DNA of 64,000 nt from Penium margaritaceum (taxonomy: Eukaryota > Streptophyta > Zygnematophyceae > Desmidiales > Peniaceae). The stretch is taken from positions 249,098 through 313,097 of the forward strand of contig SZWC01000039.1 in assembly GCA_023375785.1 (NCBI GenBank), in the 5' to 3' direction. The notes beneath the pieces are model-generated. The model had not been told where the DNA came from, did no database searches, and was given only the letters and a program-made list of their open reading frames with translations. Every line of letters starts with the position of its first letter. Position 1 is the first letter of the stretch. The translations under genes were made by a program, and so were the position numbers. This document shows positions 22,038-34,500 of this stretch, in pieces.

Positions 22038-22412
22038 AATCTTTTTTGTGACCAAAAAGGGAGCATGAAGGTTCTAAGAGACATCTTAGAACATTCCAAG
22101 GTCCTTCCTGGTGCATCACGCCACTTGGTGGCCACAGGGAGCGCCATGTAGGCAGGGAGTAACGTAATCCAAACAGCCCACAAAGTGGCTAATCTAAGGA
22201 GCTCCTACGTGCCTAGGCTAGAGGCTGGCTCTAGGACTACAGGAACCTGTCATTGAGCATAGTTCTTTTGTTCAAGACTCCTAACAGAGTTGTCCACCAG
22301 AGAAAAATACTAAATGAGCATTGGCTGGTCTAAGCCCTAGGAATTCACTCCTCGCGCAAAAGTGACCAAGTGCTAAGGACAAAGTGCAAGGAAGTGATTC
22401 TTATGAACTACT

Positions 22413-23100
22413 TGTTGTTCTTCTATGCCCCATGGCCACTGCTATGGGTTGACGGACAGGTTGGGCATGCACTGCTCTCTGGAGTAAGTCCCCCAAACCT
22501 TGTCCGTGGTGCAAGTCCAAGCGAGACACCAGAAGTGTAGCGCAACGGATAGCATGTTGGACTTAGGGACAACAGGTCCTGCGATCGAGCCTTGATGTGC
22601 GCAGGAGGTTTTTTGACCTTCTAGCACAGGGGAAGTTTCTTAGACATTTCTCCATGCATGAGGAGAGTGCGCCACTTGGCGGTCAGTGGATGCGCCAATT
22701 GGCGGACTGGTGAGGTGGTGTGGAGTGACCACCCCAAAAGTGTCACTACCCACACACCTTAGAAGCCAGGCCTAGGACTATATGTACCAGGCTCATTCCT
22801 CATTCTAATTACACAATCTGGCCTTAGATGCTCCTCACAGAGTTGTCCAACTAAGGAACAGTATAAAGAAGACACTGGTTGGTCTAAGCCCCAGGAGTTA
22901 GTCTTTGACTAGCACCTCGCGCGAAAGTGACCAAGTGTTAAGTGGACACAGTTGCTAGCAAGTGATTGCCTAGGAACTGCTCAGTGTGGAACCGTGATCC
23001 TGAGGGTGATATCTTCTCCTAGCTGAAATGCTAGGAGCGGACGGCAGGTGCTATTGTGTCGGCCCTGTTTTCTAGTCCGTTCGCCTCAGGCCGGTTGACA
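22413..23100 (+). repeat. Solo family C LTR inserted in a B LTR
   Basis: It begins TGTTGTTCTTC at 22,413 and ends GGTTGACA at 23,100 (688 bp), flanked by CTACT (22,408-22,412) and ATACT (23,101-23,105), a 5-base target repeat with one difference. The B LTR reads on across it (GAACT...CAGTGTGGAACC). Blocks after the TATA-like site are shared with the B LTR, so C and B LTRs are relatives and not unrelated repeats. Confidence 0.83.
22531..22605 (+). promoter_or_regulatory. tRNA-Arg-like module in C LTR
   Basis: A-box-like TAGCGCAACGG at 22,538-22,548 within TAGCGCAACGGATAGC, closely resembling the D arm of tRNA-Arg genes. B-box-like GCGATCGAGCC is at 22,581-22,591, 43 bases later. An anticodon-arm-like segment (TTGGACTTAGGGACAA) lies between. 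No closing acceptor stem is evident. It lies about 190 bases upstream of the CTATATGTACC site. Confidence 0.72.
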
Positions 23101-24704
23101 ATACTCAGTGTGGAACCTTGGCTCTGAAGTTGATATCATCTCTTGGTTGCAATACCAAGATCGGTCGACGGGAACCATTTTTTCGGAACCCGTTTTCTAC
23201 ACCGTTGTCTCAGGCAGGTTGACAAAGGGTTATGGGCCCACACTGACTCGTTGTAAGGTACGCTTCTGCGCATTGTCTTGCCCTCTGTGTCTTGCAACAT
23301 GCATGAGTTCCATCTGCCCCATTCGCTCCATGTGCTCCATCAACTCCAACGGCGGGTGCTGGCACTTAGCAAACAAGGATCAAGGATAAACTCTGTCCTT
23401 GGAGGTACGATCCTTAGGCCCTGACTAGGATAAGGTCTGTCCTTGGAGGTACGATCGTGAGTTTGCTAGTTTATGTTGTTCGCTATTTGCAGGTGATCAA
23501 CCGCTGAAAGGTAAGCAATGGATCTACACCTTATAAACCAGTTGCAGACAAGACCCTATATTGACCTACATTGGCCACAACGAAGGAGAGAAGAGAAGCA
23601 GAGAACTAGTATGACGACACCCGCGACGCTCACTCTCGAGGAGGTGAATGGTGGAATGTCAAAGTTCACAGGGTTTGGTCTTCCCTTGTGGAGATGGCAA
23701 TTTGAGATTGTCATGAAGGTGCGTGCCTACTTGACGATGTTCCTTGGAAAAGAGGTTGAACCTCCAAAAATGGATCCTAGATATGAAGCGTGGATGGTCA
23801 AAAATGACATGGCGCTTGCGATTGTTGTGACATGAATGCATGAGTCACAGCATGTCCACCTCCAAGATGGCACACATGCATCAAAGGCTTATGAGAAGCT
23901 TGCACGTGTACATCAATCAATGACTCTTGCAAATCACCTCTTCATCCTCAAAAAGCTGATGTCGATGAGGATGAGCGAGGGAGAGTCGATTTCAAACTTC
24001 CTGTTGCATTTTTGAAGGAGTACTACAGGAAGTAACCTAAATGAACTGGGAAATGGACACCAACATGCAGGCCATGATCCTCCTTATGGCACTACCTGAA
24101 AGCTAGGGTCCTCTGATCACCGTTTTTGGCGGTTGGAAGGAGGAGGATTTGATGTATGAGGCAGTGTCCGAGTACGTGCGCAACAAGGCCATGCGTCGTA
24201 GCGATAGTGAGGCCAACATTTCAATCTATGCTGCACGGTACGGTGGTAGTAGCAAGAACTCTTCTGGTCAAAGCATGAGTGGAAGCGGTGGCGGTGGAGA
24301 AAAAGGCAATGGTGGCGGTGGAAAGAGTTCAAAGCATCCTAGGGAGTGCAATAATTGTGGCAAGCCTGGGCATTGGGCACGGGAGTACAAGGCTCCCAAG
24401 AAGGAAGACGAAGATCATGGTGAATAAAGAGGGCAAAGGAAAGGGCAAAAAGGAGTTGACGAGCATGATGGCTGAGAGATTGTCTGTAACCAAGGGAGCG
24501 GCACTGCTTTACCGCGGAGCCTACAAGCTTGACCCTGGCACAAACCTCCAGTCTTCAAGGAAGAAGGATGAGTTCATCTCCATTAGGGAAACTAAAGGTC
24601 GCTTCAGGTGTGCCAACGGCAGCCTTGTCCATGCTCAAGGCAAGGGAGAGAAGTTGATCAGCATCAACGTAAACGGTACTAAAAAAGACTTGAGGCTGGA
24701 GAAC

Positions 24705-25377
24705 TGTTAGAGCTGGAGGAGAGAGCATATGGGACTAGAAGGGTATCACTTCTGCTGAAGAATGATTGTTGAATTTCTCAAAATGATGGAGTAGATCTAG
24801 AGCTATAATCACACCACTTAACGATGTAGGCTAAGGCTCACATACTAGATTCCATAATCTGACACAAGTGAGGAAATCAGCCTTGTAATCAGGCTGACCA
24901 CTCACACACGACCTAAAGAGCTAGGAAATGCTCTCATGGTATACTCCTAGTGGTCACATAACCCACAATCCCATGGAGAATCGCCATGTGTCCATGGCTA
25001 GCACACAAAGATCTCACCTCACCTAAAAAGTAAGGAGAGGTACCTTTTTCCTAGTCAGCACACTCTGACAAGAAAACCCAGGAATCTAAGACCTTTTGGA
25101 TATTTCTCCCATCAGGTCTTGATCGTGGACCTCTTGTTTTTTTCTTTTCTCAGGCTAAGGCATGGAGCCATCGCCCATGGTCACCTAGATATCGGCGGTC
25201 GATGACCCTAGAAACTTTGAAAATTCATATCTCCCAATTTGGCCGTTGGATGGGCCTCAAACCTGGACCGTAGACATTTTGCCCACCTGATTTTTCCAAT
25301 AATGAGGTCAAATGGATGATCGGAGCAGGGATCTGGTAGTTTCTTGGAACATGTTCATGTGGACATGAAACCGAGCC
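24705..25377 (-). repeat. Family A LTR (minus), outer end incomplete
   Basis: It starts TGTTAGAGCTGGAGG and aligns with minus A LTRs to GAAACCGAGCC at 25,377, where about the last 20 bases are replaced by a B scrap. It interrupts the B element to its left in the protease region. No target repeat can be read. Confidence 0.85.
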
Positions 25378-25461
25378 ACGACCTGGTGATCAGGTACTAG
25401 AAAATTGGCAAATGGTGCCAATGAAGAATGGTGCTCCACGGAGAGTGACTGTGTAGGGTGA
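25378..25461 (+). mobile_element. Family B scrap (integrase-RT linker)
   Basis: About 80 bases matching 41,440-41,520 of the long B element (ACTAGAAAATTGGCAAATGG). It lies between two minus A LTRs and is a junction leftover. Confidence 0.7.
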
Positions 25462-26195
25462 AATTGGAAATGGAGGATGGAACAAGGCTTGGAACAACAA
25501 GCATGTGGGACTGGAAAGACATCACTTGTGCTATAGAATGGTTATTGAATAACTCAGAGTGATGGAATACATACTGAGCTAGAGCTTGGGCAAGTCATCC
25601 ATCTCACAAGCTACACCTCTTAGCCATGGAGGCTAACACTCATATTCAAGCGTCCATAATCTCACACAAGAGAGAAAATCAGCCTAGGAATCAGGCTGAC
25701 ATCTCACACACAACCTCAACAGCTACAAAATGCTCTCATGGCATAGTCCTAGTGGTCACACAACCCACAGTCCCATGGAGAATCATCATGTTTCCATGTC
25801 TAATACACAAGGATCTTGCCTCACCTAAAAATAATGGAGATGTACCTTTTCCTAGTCAGCACACTCTTACAAGGTGACCCAAGAATCTAGAACCTTGTTG
25901 GATATTTCCCCCATTAGGTAATCCTCGACCTCTTGCCTTCTTCTTTTCTCAGGCTAGGACATGGAGCCATCGGCCTTGGTTACCGAGATATCGGCAGTCG
26001 ATGACTCCAAAAACTTTGAAAATTCATATATGCCAATCGGATTGTTAGATCGGCTTAAAAATTGGACCATACACATTTTGATACCTGATATTGGCAATGA
26101 AGATGTCAGATTGACAATCGGAACAAGCATTTAGGAGTGTCCTAGAACTTTCTCTTGAGGGCCTGAAACTGAGCCGGATGGCTCCTTTACCTATA
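25462..26195 (-). repeat. Family A 3' LTR (minus)
   Basis: It aligns with minus A LTRs from AATTGGAAATGGAGG to CTTTACCTATA, next to the complement of the purine tract (TTCTCCCACTTTG). Both termini are worn, consistent with age. Confidence 0.82.
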
Positions 26196-29100
26196 TTCTC
26201 CCACTTTGCCGCAATCAAAGTGGCCTAAATCAACATGCCTCCATGCAAAACTGCTGCTTCTCACGCGTCACTGGCTTGGTGCAGAATTGATCCACTTGCT
26301 TGCTGGTTGGTGTGAACTACACCTTGATAGCACCCTCCTGTACCATGTGCCGAACGAAGTGGTATGCGATGTCAATGTGCTTGGTACGTGCATGGAACTC
26401 AGGATTCTTAGGGAGTGCGATTACGCGCTCGTTATTGATGCGCATAGGATTTGGAACTGCTGCACTCCAACTCATCTCTGCGATGAGACGCTGAAGCTAA
26501 ACTGCTTCTTTGGCTCTGAAGTTGACAGAGACGTATTCAGCTTCCGTGCTTGAGGTGGCCACGACCACCTGCCGCTTGCTGCACAAACTGATGGCCCCAC
26601 CATTCATGAGGAACACATGTCCTGAGATAGACTCGTGGTCCTCAGGGTTTGAAGCCTAATCTGTGTCTATATAGCCGACGTGTTGTCATTGCCGTTGTAG
26701 GTGATGCAGATGTTGATGGTTCCACCAAGGTAGAGGAAGCTCCAATTCGCCATGTGCTTGCTTATAGCACAAACAGCCTGTACGAGGTCCGGCCTGGTAC
26801 ATGAGGCTCTGGTACTTCTGCTCCTGAGCTGCATCTACTTCTCCATTGAAGCTCACGAGGTACTGCCGCGTCTCTAGCGGCGTGCTGATGGATTTTGCCT
26901 CTGCCATGCCGAACGGCTGCATGACATCCTTAATGCAGCAAGAGAGAGCGGGATTTGCGGTCATGCGTGATCTGGATTTGGAGGAAGTATGACACCTGCC
27001 CGAGATCAGACATTTGGAAGCGCTTGGAAACCAGGTGAATCTTCTCCTCCAGGTTACTGTTCAGGAATACCGTCTTGACGTCCATGTAGTAGACCTTAAA
27101 GTCCTCTAGTGCTGCAGAGGAAAGGAACGTATGCACAGAGGCAAACTTGGCAACAGGGGCAAAGGTTTTTGTATAATCCATGCCTTCCTACTATGAGTAG
27201 CCCTTGGCAACCAGCCTTTCCTTGTACTATTGCAGGTTGCCATCAGCTCCCTCCTTCGTCTTGAAGACCCACTTGTACTTGATTACCTTGAATCCAGGTG
27301 GATGCTCAGTCTGCTCCCACGTACCATTCTCGAGCTGCGACTTTATCTCTTGTTCCCAGCTTGTGCCCAATGTGCTCCATCAGGTGTAGCCATGGCCTCT
27401 TTGTACAACGTTGGCTCATCAGAGTCTGCTGCAACTCCGACGTTCATTTGGTCTGGTTTTTGGAGCATCCAAAAATGCCCGCGCTCACCAGGCTTGTAGC
27501 CCACCCTAAGGGGGTACCTGCGACCTAGTACTGGAGCGTTATCAGGTGGCTGGCACGGTGCTATTGGCACAACTGCTCCTGCTCATTGTGGTACATCGTT
27601 TCCTCTATTTTTGCCGATGAGGCTGCTTTATCTGCTGTATCAGACATGGGAGAGTAGACATGTTATTCCACTGTCACAGTGGAGGAAGGATGAGGAGAGA
27701 GTGGGTCAGGAAGGATATCTAGTCCCACTGCCTCGTCAGCTATTGCTTTTGCTACCTCCTCACACATAATGTTGGTGCCGATGACGGTGCCTATTGTTAA
27801 AGATGACATCCCTCGAGATGATGACGTGGCCTATATCCCTCTCGTAGAGGCAATATGCCTTGCTTGCCATGTTGTAGCCACTCATGAGTATCTGCGCACT
27901 CTTTGGGGTCCACTTTTGCCGCTTGTCCTTTGGCCATGCATGTGCGCCAAACTGTCAAATACGCGAAGATGATCCAGGCTCGGCTTCTTGTCGAACCACG
28001 CGTCGTACGCCGTCATCTGCTGCAGGGCCTTGGTTCGACTGTAGTTTTTCATGTACAACGTAGTGCTCAGTGCTTCAGCCCAAACCTCGTACGTGAGACG
28101 AGCAACGTGCAACATGGAGCACGCCGATTCAACGATGGTACAATTGGTGCGTTCTACTACACCGTTCTGGTGTAGCGAGTATGGCGTAGTGTGCTATGCC
28201 TTGATGCCTGCTACTGCGAGATAGTCTTAGAACTCCTTGCTCCGGTACTCTCCACCGCGGTCGTTGCGCAGCGCCTTGATTTTCTTGCCAATATGGTTGT
28301 CTACCATGGCCTTGAACTCCTTGAACCTGTCAAACCACTGGTCCTTGGAGGAAAGGATGTTCACAGTAGTGTCACGGCTGAAATTATCAATGAAGGTGAG
28401 AAAACACCTAGAGCTTCCAAAGCTGTGGGTCTGCATCGGGCCACACAAGTCTGTGTGGACTAGCTCTAGTACCTTTTTCGCGTGCTCCCCTGCTCCAGAG
28501 AACACCTCGCGATGCTACTTTCCCTCCAAATAGTTGATGTACAACTGCTGCTCAAAGTTAGAAATGGTTAGTAAGTCACGTACCCTCTGCTTTGTTTGAA
28601 GTTGCTACAAGGCGCGCATGCCAATGTGGCGTGCACCACTGCCATAAGACTCTGCTCGTGCGGGATCTTAGTCGTCCCCAATAGGCGATAGATGTTGCCT
28701 TCCTTTACAGACCTAGGAAACTCTTCTCCCGTGTTGTCATAGTCATCGTCAAAGACGACTCGCAGTCATAGTCGTCGTCAAAGACGACTCGCAGTCCTGT
28801 GTTGGTGAGAGAGGACACTCAGAGAACATTGAACGCAGCATTAGGTACGTATAGCACGCCATGGAACAGTCCTACTTCAATGCCACGCGGGCTGTCCAAC
28901 CACATCTCCACATCCCAATCTCCTCAGCATACACCACCCGATCATCATCCAAAGCAATCAAACGAGGATGAATGGAGAGCAGCTGCGTAAACCATTCTTT
29001 GTGGTACATGAGGCTCTTGATACACCTGGAGTCATTGTACCAGGCCAGATCCATCTCCTTCTGCGATATGTTGAGCTTCGCCATGAAGAGGCAGTCGCGT

Positions 29101-30731
29101 ACCTCCCTTGCCTCATTCATGTTGCCAAAATGGCGTACACCTGTCTGGATCTGCTGCTGCTGCTACTGCTGCTGGTGCTCACATTGCTGTGACTGTTGCT
29201 TCTATTGCTTTGGAGATTCTTACTTTTGCTATTGCTGCTACTGCTCCTTCTGGTTCCTCTTGAACTTGAAGCACTCTTTCTTGTAGTGTCCCCCTTTTTG
29301 GCAATAGTGGCAACTGCCTTTCTTTTTGCTTCTCTGCTACTTAGATTGCTGCTGCTGGTTGCGTGAGCCCATGGCCATGAAAGCTGCTTCACTACCGCTG
29401 CTACCGCCATTGCGTTTTGCTTCGTTGCGATGCAGCTCTACCTGCGCCACGTGCATACAGATCAAGTCTTGGTCAAGAGTCGGCTGGTCCTCCAACGTCT
29501 CTCGTACCGTGTCATAGCTCGTTGGGAGTCCCCTCAACAAGAGAAGGATGAAGCGCGTGTCTTCCACAGGATTTCAGGCCGCTTTGAGCTGCTTCGCCAG
29601 CTCCTTTGTCCTATCCAAGTACGTCTCCATTCCTTCGCCACCCTGCATTTTCAACACCATCATGTTCTCCTCCAAAAGCATGAGGAATGCAGGATCCTTA
29701 CTCTCATCCATCTTGCATTACGTATCCCATCCCTTTTTTGCAGTAGCCTTGTCTATCACGTAATGAAGATTCGGATTGGAGATGGTGTTGACAAGAAGTC
29801 TGTAGGCATGCCTGTCCTTCTTTTTCAACTCCTCATATGCTGCTGCTGCAGTTATAAATGAACTTGCATCTGCTGCACCCTTTTGCGGCATCTTCCCCAC
29901 CACCACCTCCGTTGTGCTGAGTCCATTTACCTGTGGAAGCGTGGCGCGCTTGTCGCCGCTAACCACTTCCCATAAGCCCCTCTGCTCGAAAAGGAGGCTG
30001 GTACGGATCTTCCAAAAGGTGAAGTTGGCGCGTCTTTCCAGCCTCTCCAAAGCTTGGGCTGCTAATACCAGGCCTGATGCTGCCATTTTGAGCTTGGGTG
30101 ATGCTCAGCGCTACCCTTGAGTAGCGGTGCTACCCCTTCTTCTGCTACTGCTTATTCCAGAAATCTGTCTGACAGAAAATGTGCTTTAGAGGCCAGAAGT
30201 GGGAATTTGGAATCAACGAGCCCACCACTGGAAAATTCAGCTCAAAAACCTTTGGATAGACCCATGAAACAGGGTCATCTAAAGGGGATTTTTAGAGATA
30301 TGCCCTTTTGAAAACAAGGTATACAACTCGTCCTACTCGATCACAGACCACCCAGCTTGTAAACATAGTTTCTCCCACATGTACTGATGGAATGCAAATA
30401 TTTTTGCACCAATGGAAAGCTGAGACAAAAGAATTTAATTATTATGTGCTACATTTTAATCTTGACAAAGAAACAAGAGAGTTCAGGTCATCACAAGGCG
30501 ACAGTCTTACTCAGAGTGAAGAGTGTAGCTTTGGCCGACCTAGTTTTGAGCATAACTCTCCATCCGATCGTTGGATGTTTGTGATTTTGAGCTCTTTGAA
30601 AAGCTTTTTGCTTCAAATTGAAGATTGAATGGTTGATTCTCAAATTGGTTAAAGGTTTGACTCCAACTTGTCACTTCCAAAGTGACGGCCTGTGCTGGCT
30701 GAAAGTGGCAGAACTCAACTCTGATATCAAG

Positions 30732-31457
30732 TATTGGGACTTGAGGAGGGAGGGAGCCTTGGAGCAGCAAGCATGTAGGACTGGAAGGGCATCACTTGTG
30801 CTGAAGAATGGTTGTTGAATCACTCAAAATGATGGAGTACATATAGAGCTAGAGCTTGGACAAGTCAGCCCTCTCAAAAGCCACACGACGTAGTCATGGA
30901 TGCTAAGGCTCACAAACTAGAGTCCATAGTCTCACACAGGAGGGAAAATCAGCCTAGCAATCAGGCTGACAACTCATACACAACCTAGAGAGCTAGAAAA
31001 TACTCTCATGACATACTCCTAGTGGTCACATAACCCACAATCCCGTGGAGAATTGCCATGTGTCCATGGCTAGCACACAAGGATCTCACCTAACCTAAAA
31101 AGTAAGGAGATGTACCTTTTTCCTAGTCAGCACACTCTGAGAAGGTAACCCAAGAATCTAGGACCTTTTTGGATGTTTCTCCCATCAGGTCTTCACCCTG
31201 GACCTCTAGTTTTCTTCTTTTCTCACGATAAGGCATGGACCATCACCCATGGTCATCCAGATCACGGCAGTCGATGACCCCAAAAACTTTGAAAAATCAT
31301 ATCTCCTAACTCAACTATTGGATCGGCCTCAAACCTGGACCGTAGACATTTTGCCACCTCATTTTTGCAATGGTTTAGTCGGATCGACAATTGTAGCAGG
31401 CATCTCGTAGTTTTTTGGGACTTTCTTGCGTGGACCTGAAATTGAGCTGGATGGCTC
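30732..31457 (-). repeat. Family A 5' LTR (minus)
   Basis: This is the counterpart of 1,856-2,581: starts TATTGGGACTTGAGG next to the primer site and ends at GATGGCTC, where the foldback begins. Confidence 0.87.
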
Positions 31458-31569
31458 TAATCTGGATAGTATAGGCAATCTGGATGATATACTATCTAGA
31501 TTAAACCATTTGAGGCCGATCCAACGGCGGGATTGGGGGATATGAATTTTCAAAGTTTTTAGGACCACA
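31458..31569. repeat. Foldback made of LTR scraps (copy 2)
   Basis: TAATCTGGATAGTAT at 31,458 and ATACTATCTAGATTA near 31,490 form the same inverted repeat as at 2,582, followed by the same plus A LTR scrap. Confidence 0.7.
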
Positions 31570-34500
31570 GGATGATATCATCCATTGCCATTTTCATGGC
31601 GCCCTTGTTCTTGATGCGGATCTCTGTTGCCTCTCTTTGTGGCACTTTCATCTTGGCAAGCAAGCAGCGTAGCCCCTGTGTCTACTTGCGTGCTTCGGAG
31701 AGAGCGATATACTTTGCCTCAGCGATAGAGAGGAAGACATAGTCTTGGTTTCTGCTTGGCCAAGAAACTACACCACCATTCAAGAGGCACACAAAGCTCG
31801 AGGTGGACTTTCTGTCATCGATTCTTCTCACCTTGTCGGTGTCTGTGTAGCATACCAGTCGCATGGGGTCAGATCCTTCTTGGCCTCCAAACAAGAGTGC
31901 CATGTGTCGGGTCTTCTATAGATAGCGCATGATGCGCTTGACTGCTTGCCAGTAATGTGGCCCTAGATTGGCCACAAACCTGCTCACTTGTCCGATTGCA
32001 TAGCAAATATCAGAGCGTGTTCCTACTATGGCATACATGAGGCTTCCAATAGCAGACTGGTAGGAAATGTAGTTTATCTCACGCCGTTCTACTTCCGTGG
32101 TGGGGCTCATAGAGGAGGAGAGCTTGACGTTTGTTGTCATGGGTGTACTGATGGGCTTGTTGTCCTCCATGTTGTAGCGCTTGAGGACCTCCATGATGTA
32201 CTTGGTCTGGTTAAGCTCGATGGTGCCTGCTGCTCGATTGCGGTGGACGGTTATCCCGAGGTAGAACTCGAGCGGATCCATGTCCTTCATCTTGAACTTG
32301 TTGCTGAGACCTGTCTTAAGCTTATTCAACAGCTGGACCGATGACAAGCAGATGATCAGGTCATCCATGTACAATGCAACCAGCATCAACCCTTGCTCAT
32401 CCTCTTGCACATAGACACTAGGGTCATTCTGGCAGTATGTGAAGGTGAGCCTGGCCATGAAGCCGTCCATCTCCTTGTACCTCATCCTTTGGGCCTGTTT
32501 CAGCCCGTAGAGAAATCTGACCTCTTTGCAAACCTTGCCTTCTGGAGCTTTCACTCCCTTGGGTACTTTCACCAGTATTTCTTTGTGTACCTTCCCGTAG
32601 AGGAAAGCTATCTTGACATCCATTTGGTTGACCTCCAGAACTTTTGTAGGAGCGATGTCCAACATGGATCTAATGGAGGTAAAGGTGACGACAGGTACAA
32701 AGATCTCTTACTCCAAGCGTGCACGGTGGGAAAATCCGTTCGCCACAACTCTTGCCTTGCACTTGTCGATAGAACCATCCTCCTTAAATGTTTTACCGGA
32801 GTACCCGTTTTGACCCTACTGCATGCACGTTTAGGGGTCTGTCCACCAGAACTCATGTTTCATTGTCTTCAATGGATGCGAGTACACTATCCACTGCCTA
32901 CTTCCACTTGGCCGCATCTGGCATGTTCATAGCCTCCGTTACGGTCAAAGGTCTCCCTGAGCAAAGCATGACAAGCTGAGTCCGGTCCATTCCGCACTCT
33001 CATAATCATATTTGGGCGGAGGTCTTTTCATGCGCGTACTATGCCGGAGTGTTGCTGGCAGTGCTTCAAGGCTTAGTTGCTTCTGCTGCTCTTGCCCTGC
33101 CAGTGATCCATTGTTTGAGGAAGAGCCACCTGCCTGAGAGTTTGACTTAGAGGCCTCGGACGACTCAAACTTAGTGTCAGAGAGGGTCTTTGTTTCAGCT
33201 TGCCAGGTTTCTGGTGCTTGATCACCTAACTCGAGCAACACAATCCACTCTCCTGATTTGGGAGCATGGACACGGTCTAGCCACTCTCCCTTGCCAAGCG
33301 TCCTTTCATCAAAGCCCGTACGCCTTGTGTGCGGTGTCGTATCGGACCATTACAAACTTACAAGCACGTGCATCTAGCTTTCGACTTCCTTCTCCTACTT
33401 GGACCTTTACCTAGGCAGTACAACCAAAGACCCTCAAGTATAAGGCATCTGCCTTCTTTTGTGACCAAGCCTCATGTGGAGTCTTGAGCGGCTTCTCTTA
33501 TTACTTCTTACCACGCCTTCCAACCTTTGCTGCCAGAGTGAGATTCATAAGGTAGCAAGCAGTTTTTGCAGCTTCAGCCCTAAAGCGAGGTGGGAGTTTG
33601 GCGTCAAAGAGTATGCTTCGTGTCATGCCAAGGATAGTCTGGTTCATGCGCTAGACAATGCCATTACTCCAGGGGATGTAAGGCGTGGTTGTCTGTTTGT
33701 TCATGCTGTGCCGGCTCAACCAGCCTTTGCATACCTTGTACTCTCCATCGTTGTCTCTGCACAGTGCCTTACCTTCTTACCTTCTTGCTTGTCTGCCGCT
33801 CTACCATTGCGGCAAACTCTTGCGACTTCTCCTTGACCTCTCCCTTTGTCTTGAGGAAGCAGATCCACATCTTGTGACTGTGATCATCGATGAAGGTCAA
33901 GAAATACTTGCTGCCGCCGTTCGAAGGGGTGCGGAATAGTTCGCAAACATTTGAGTGAATCATGTCCAAGATTGTTGCCGCACATTGCCCATTACACTCA
34001 AAGGGCTTTCTCTTTGCCTTGCCTTGGAGGCATGGCTCACACAGCTTTTTGCACTTTCCTTCATCCTTGGCCTTGAATCCTTCCATCCCATGAACCACTT
34101 CATGTTGTTACATAGCTTGTAGTTTGCTATCGACCACATGGCCAAACCGTCTATGCCACAGCTCAACATCCGTGTCGGTGGTGTTGGCCGCCACGGTGAC
34201 GGCTTGTGGTACAACTTCTGGCTTTGGAGACTTGGGCTCTTCAACCGCCGCATATTCCTCATTTGTAGTTTCAAGGGGTTTGATCTATAGCACGAACAGC
34301 CCAACTCTTTGGACCATTGCGACAAGCCTCTCCTTGGTAGAGGAGATCTTGATGTCCTTTTTCCGAACAATCACGGCCTCCTCATTCGTGAAGACTACTG
34401 TCATGTCGTGGTCCGTGATTTTGGACACTGACAAAAGGTTTGGTGTAGATAACAGCATGTAGACGACATTCTCTAGCTTCAGGTCTTTTTAACATCGTTT

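Larger units (their letters stand above)
21917..24704 (+). mobile_element. Ty1/copia family B 5' part: LTR (with C LTR inside), leader, gag, protease
   Basis: Plus strand. B LTR ~21,917-23,224 (U3 start incomplete, ends GGTTGACA), interrupted by a family C LTR at 22,413-23,100. Leader 23,225-~23,610 (CTCCAACGGCGGGTGCTGG, GTGATCAACCGCTG). Gag ~23,611-24,425: N-terminal FGLPLWRWQFEIVMKV, then a CNNCGKPGHWAREY finger near 24,350. Protease-region start ~24,430-24,704. Cut on the right by a minus A LTR. Among B gags this is one of the better preserved, but it is still broken. Confidence 0.87.
25462..31457 (-). mobile_element. Ty1/copia family A, full length, minus strand, broken
   Basis: Both LTRs are present: 3' LTR 25,462-26,195 and 5' LTR 30,732-31,457. 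Right to left: primer site (CTCTGATATCA, 30,719-30,729), leader ~30,087-30,718, gag ~29,110-30,086 with finger near 29,265-29,320 and glutamine-rich tail, protease ~28,800-29,110, GAG-pre-integrase ~28,480-28,800, integrase ~27,850-28,480, linker ~27,430-27,850, reverse transcriptase ~26,780-27,430, RNase H ~26,210-26,780, purine tract just right of 26,195. The pol region is shorter than in the copy at 55,671. More than ten breaks. Its right part (from 28,880) lies inside the duplicated block and equals 1-2,581. Both outer ends abut other elements, so no target repeat is readable. Confidence 0.88.
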
